A stretch of DNA of 15,588 bases from Patescibacteria group bacterium (GTDB lineage: Bacteria; Patescibacteriota; Patescibacteriia; UBA9934): positions 1-15,588 of the forward strand of contig JAHISC010000025.1 of NCBI GenBank assembly GCA_018818445.1, given 5' to 3'. The translations under genes and the position numbers were made by a program. Position 1 is the stretch's first letter. Each line of letters begins with the position of its first letter. The notes below the pieces were generated by a model, which searched no databases, was not told the origin of the DNA, and worked only from the letters and a program-made list of their open reading frames with translations. Below, piece by piece: positions 12,602-15,588 of the stretch.

Positions 12602-14923
12602 ATGTATCTTACTCGACTTGAAACTCATGGATTTAAAACCTTTGCTAAAAAGACCGTGGTTGATTTCTGTGGCCCCAAAAAGTCTCTTCATGCTCTAACT
12701 GTTATTGTAGGGCCAAACGGCTCTGGAAAATCAAACCTAGCTGATGCTATTCGTTGGTGCCTCGGTGAGCAGTCCATGAAACAACTTCGTGGAAAAAAAA
12801 CCGAGGATATTATTTTTTCTGGAGCTAAAGGAAAATCTCGTTCTGGTTTTGCAGAAGTCGCTCTAGTTTTTGATAACTCAGACAAATCAATGAAAGTTGA
12901 TTACAGCGAAGTAACTATCACTCGCCGGCTTTATCGTGATGGCGAATCTGAATATTTATTGAATGGTAAACAAGCTCGTCTAGCTGATATTCAACTACTT
13001 TTGGCTGAAGCAGGCATTGGACAACGAAGTTATACGGTTATTGGCCAAGGCATGGTCGATCACGTCCTAATTGCATCTCCGGAGGAGCGAAAAGTTTTCT
13101 TCGATGACGCCACAGGTGTACGGGGTTTCCAAATAAAGCGTCACCAGACCATGCTGAAACTCAGGAAGTCAACTGAAAATCTAATTGAAATTGAGATGCT
13201 GCTCACCGAAATTGAGCCGCGATTACGTCTTTTAAAACGTCAAATAAAACGTTTAGAAAAACGTGAAATTATTGAGTCTGAATTACACGCTATCCAAGAA
13301 AAATATTTTGGCACGCTCTGGTGGAATTACCAAGACGACCTCCAAAAAGTTGGTTTACGCTTCCAAGAAATTGATACAAAAATTGAAGCTAAAAAGAACG
13401 AACTAAAAGCTGGCGATGAAAAACTGCTGGCTATGGAAAAAGCTGCGGCTAAAGGTAGCGTGGATGATTCAGGTACAAAACAAGCGCAACAAAAATACCG
13501 CGAAGCACAAAATGCCCTACGCCAAATTGAACAAGCTGACTTTGCTGCGGAAAGAGAGTTAGAAATGGCAAAAATTCGAGCTCAGTCAACTTGGGCGCCA
13601 CTTCCACTATCTGAAATCATCAAAGAACTCGATGACATTATTCGCCTTGATGAATCAAATGGCATTATTAAATTGATAAAAATGGTTCAGCGCCTTCGTG
13701 AACGACTTATCAAACCAAACCCAGATGATTACACACCAGACGCCAAGCTAATTAAAGCTAAAGAGGCAACAAAAAAAGAAGTTACTGCAGCTCAGCAATA
13801 TTTACGCGAAACGGAAAAAGCCTTAGATGATCTAAGTAAAAAAGAAAGTCGTCCAGATACAAGAGTCTTTGAGTTCCAAAGAGATTTACGCAAAATTCAA
13901 ACTGAATTACATACTCTTGAACAGGAACAAAATACTATCAATATTGAAAAAGCAAGAGTTGAAACCAGAATCGAAGGTTTGGAGCAAGAAATGCAAGAAG
14001 AAATTGCCGAGCGACGAGAAGAAATAAAAAAACAAGCACCACAATCGCGTGACAGAAATACAGACGACAGTCGCGCTCAGATGTTGCGTCTTAAGCATCA
14101 ACTAGAATTAATTGGTGGCATCGATGATGAAACTATTTCTGAATATAAAGAAACTGAGGAGCGCTTCAATTTCCTAAATGGTCAAACGACTGATTTGAAA
14201 GAAGCGATTTCAACAACAGAAAAAATTATTGATGAACTGGATGAGCGCATTCAAAAACAGTCAGAAAAAGCTTTCAAAACTATCAACGAAGAATTTAAAA
14301 AATACTTTAAAGTTCTTTTTGGTGGTGGAGATTGTTCGTTGATTAAGTTAAAGGAAGCTGACATTAGTGACTATGAGGATGTTAATGATAATAAAGTTAC
14401 CATGGACCGAGCTATGTCCCGCCTAGCGGAAAGATCGGTCGGCGGGATCCCGCCAAATGAAATGACGGCGGGAGAAGAAATGGCCGAAGAAAAAAATGAA
14501 AAACTGGAAACTGAAGCTGAAGCAGCCTTACGCCGCTTTAAAAAACGCCGTGACATTGTGGCAGGAATCGACATTCAGGCCACTCCTCCTGGCAAAAAAC
14601 TCAAAGCTTTGAATTTACTCTCTGGCGGCGAACGTGCTTTGACATCGATAGCACTTCTCTCTGCCATCATGGCCACCAACCCATCACCTTTTGTAGTATT
14701 GGATGAAGTTGATGCCGCACTAGACGAAGCTAACACTGTTCGTTTTGCCAATATTTTAAATGAACTTCGCCAGCTTACTCAATTCATTGTCATTACCCAC
14801 AATCGCGCTACTATGGAACGGGCTGATCTCTTATACGGAGTCACTATGGGTGATGACGGAATGTCTAATTTACTCTCGGTTAATCTGACCGATATCGAGG
14901 AAACTGGAACAGCTAGACGTTAA
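12602..14923 (+). CDS. smc: Short SMC-family ATPase without a visible hinge
   Basis: This 773-residue protein has both halves of an SMC ATPase head. The N-terminus MYLTRLETHGFKTFAKKTVV is the typical SMC start, with Walker A GPNGSGKS at 37-44 and an AIRWCLGEQ segment, then the QG-containing loop GQRSYTVIGQGMVDHVL. The C-terminal half has signature LSGGERALTSIALLSA (about 673), Walker B VVLDEVDAALDE (about 697-708) and H-loop VITHNR (about 730). Between them lie two coiled-coil arms of about 160 residues each (165-325 and 380-545). Bacterial SMC is normally about 1,150-1,200 residues with a glycine-rich hinge in the middle. Here the middle (325-380, STWAPLPLSEIIKE to KPNPDDYTPDAKL) is a short proline-containing link without hinge motifs. 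An extra acidic insert (about 580-650) precedes the LSGGE region. Role: chromosome organisation is likely, but dimerisation must differ. Confidence 0.88.
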   Translation: MYLTRLETHGFKTFAKKTVVDFCGPKKSLHALTVIVGPNGSGKSNLADAIRWCLGEQSMKQLRGKKTEDIIFSGAKGKSRSGFAEVALVFDNSDKSMKVDYSEVTITRRLYRDGESEYLLNGKQARLADIQLLLAEAGIGQRSYTVIGQGMVDHVLIASPEERKVFFDDATGVRGFQIKRHQTMLKLRKSTENLIEIEMLLTEIEPRLRLLKRQIKRLEKREIIESELHAIQEKYFGTLWWNYQDDLQKVGLRFQEIDTKIEAKKNELKAGDEKLLAMEKAAAKGSVDDSGTKQAQQKYREAQNALRQIEQADFAAERELEMAKIRAQSTWAPLPLSEIIKELDDIIRLDESNGIIKLIKMVQRLRERLIKPNPDDYTPDAKLIKAKEATKKEVTAAQQYLRETEKALDDLSKKESRPDTRVFEFQRDLRKIQTELHTLEQEQNTINIEKARVETRIEGLEQEMQEEIAERREEIKKQAPQSRDRNTDDSRAQMLRLKHQLELIGGIDDETISEYKETEERFNFLNGQTTDLKEAISTTEKIIDELDERIQKQSEKAFKTINEEFKKYFKVLFGGGDCSLIKLKEADISDYEDVNDNKVTMDRAMSRLAERSVGGIPPNEMTAGEEMAEEKNEKLETEAEAALRRFKKRRDIVAGIDIQATPPGKKLKALNLLSGGERALTSIALLSAIMATNPSPFVVLDEVDAALDEANTVRFANILNELRQLTQFIVITHNRATMERADLLYGVTMGDDGMSNLLSVNLTDIEETGTARR

Positions 14924-14930
14924 TTTATTT

Positions 14931-14950
14931 CTCCCACTTTTTAAGTGGAG
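14931..14950. terminator. Weak hairpin after the SMC-like gene
   Basis: CTCCCACTT and AAGTGGAG pair around TTT with one bulged C, 7 bases past the stop. There is no U-tract after it on either strand, so it is at best an inefficient terminator or an mRNA-stabilising hairpin. Confidence 0.3.
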
Positions 14951-14970
14951 TTAGATGGGGTCATTATTTT

Positions 14971-15588
14971 ATGAAAGAGTTACCAAAAAACCCAGAAGGT
15001 TTCATGACTAAATTTGGTCGTGAGGCGAAAAAATTTGCTCATACTGCTGGTTTTGCTGCCGCTATTGGTAGTGCAAACGCGGCTTGCGAAGGGCCAGGGT
15101 GCCATCCTGATGAATCAACTGAAATAAACCGGCTTAAAGAAAGAGCTGAGGCAGAAGCTGAAGGCACAGAAACTAGACAAATATTTTTTGATTCCAACCC
15201 AGACTATCTCCGACATATTCCTGGCGGTGAGTTCACCAAACAAGAACGTGCTGAACGAACGGAGACAATGCCTAACGGCGAAAAAATCTTTCACGATATC
15301 GGCTTAGACTTTTACTACGTTGAAAAAGGCGACACTATTAGCGAGGTTCAGACATCCTTGGGTTTATACGACCAATATTCATACCTCAAAACTCAAAAAA
15401 TAAAACTTCAATCATTCAACATACCGTCAAAAAAGTTTAGAGCAGGCATGTGGGTTCCAATTCCGCTCGAAAATGAATCACGTCATATTTCTGAAGAACA
15501 ACTAGCTGAGTACGCTGGGCTTGGCATTAAAGAAATCCTCGAGGATAAAAAATACGGTGATGAAGTCAAGGATATTTTAGATATAGTC
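14971..15588 (+). CDS. Probably exported protein with a LysM-like module (3' part outside the window)
   Basis: The visible 206 residues run off the right window edge. The N-terminus (MKELPKNPEGFMTKFGREAK, then a moderately hydrophobic AHTAGFAAAIGSANAA) looks like a weak signal peptide, with a Cys directly after it whose context (NAAC) is a poor lipobox. Residues about 112-166 resemble a LysM module: FYYVEKGDTISEVQTSLGL, a middle KIKLQSFNI and the closing GMWVPIPLE. LysM binds N-acetylglucosamine polymers such as peptidoglycan. An Arg/Glu-rich linker separates the two. The start at 14971 is preceded by GGGG 10 bases upstream, a possible weak Shine-Dalgarno. It follows the SMC-like gene by 47 bases and may be read from it. 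The family is otherwise not recognised. Confidence 0.7.
   Translation, partial: MKELPKNPEGFMTKFGREAKKFAHTAGFAAAIGSANAACEGPGCHPDESTEINRLKERAEAEAEGTETRQIFFDSNPDYLRHIPGGEFTKQERAERTETMPNGEKIFHDIGLDFYYVEKGDTISEVQTSLGLYDQYSYLKTQKIKLQSFNIPSKKFRAGMWVPIPLENESRHISEEQLAEYAGLGIKEILEDKKYGDEVKDILDIV

Overview
The window looks like part of a Patescibacteria (Candidate Phyla Radiation) chromosome. The evidence is an AT-rich, compact genome, strongly lysine/asparagine-biased proteins, divergent or shortened versions of universal genes (a 773-residue SMC, an unusual class-2-like PyrD, a minimal NrnA-type DHH protein), and small envelope proteins with VanW and LysM-like modules. TGA acts as a stop at 3665-3667 and 4014-4016, so the code is the standard bacterial one and not the TGA=Gly code of Gracilibacteria/Absconditabacteria. 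I cannot assign a genus or phylum from sequence alone.

Layout. (1) 1-2914, minus strand: a copper P1B-type ATPase (copA) followed by an AI-2E-family transporter cut by the window start. (2) 2978-6992, plus strand: a seven-helix membrane protein, a small heat-shock protein, a VanW/peptidoglycan-binding-like membrane-anchored protein and an acidic lipoprotein. The first three are tightly packed, with TGATATG stop/start junctions. (3) 6993-7597: a convergent non-coding stretch holding GC-rich hairpins, REP-like stem-loops, a strong intrinsic terminator, a ~176-nt minus-strand RNA gene with a near-consensus promoter (possibly 6S RNA), and a compact GC-rich foldback. (4) 7598-8381: clpP under a CIRCE operator, with a predicted ~140-nt leader that is almost entirely one long hairpin. 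(5) 8383-9179: a self-contained GC-rich cassette (consensus promoter, Shine-Dalgarno, unknown 209-aa protein, UUCG-capped terminator) that looks foreign. (6) 9169-11335, minus strand: an NrnA-like DHH phosphoesterase, a coiled-coil protein with hendecad repeats, and a YdcF/DUF218-like protein. (7) 11403-15588, plus strand: pyrD-like dihydroorotate dehydrogenase, a short SMC-like ATPase, and a LysM-like exported protein cut by the window end.

How it fits together. Protein quality control (ClpP, Hsp20) and envelope functions (VanW-like, LysM-like, lipoprotein, AI-2E and copper exporters) dominate. The most striking shared property is promoter placement. Most transcription units have a recognisable sigma70-type -10 box ending only 6-13 bases before the start codon and no Shine-Dalgarno, which predicts leaderless or nearly leaderless mRNAs. 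Two gene pairs are divided by face-to-face promoters that overlap. The two exceptions to leaderless design are clpP, whose long leader is a hairpin, and the GC-rich foreign-looking gene, which has a normal leader and Shine-Dalgarno.

The best candidates for undescribed biology are the CIRCE-controlled clpP leader hairpin, the structured RNAs at 7259-7589, the GC-rich cassette, the SMC with no visible hinge, and the PyrD homologue with a class-1-type catalytic cysteine.
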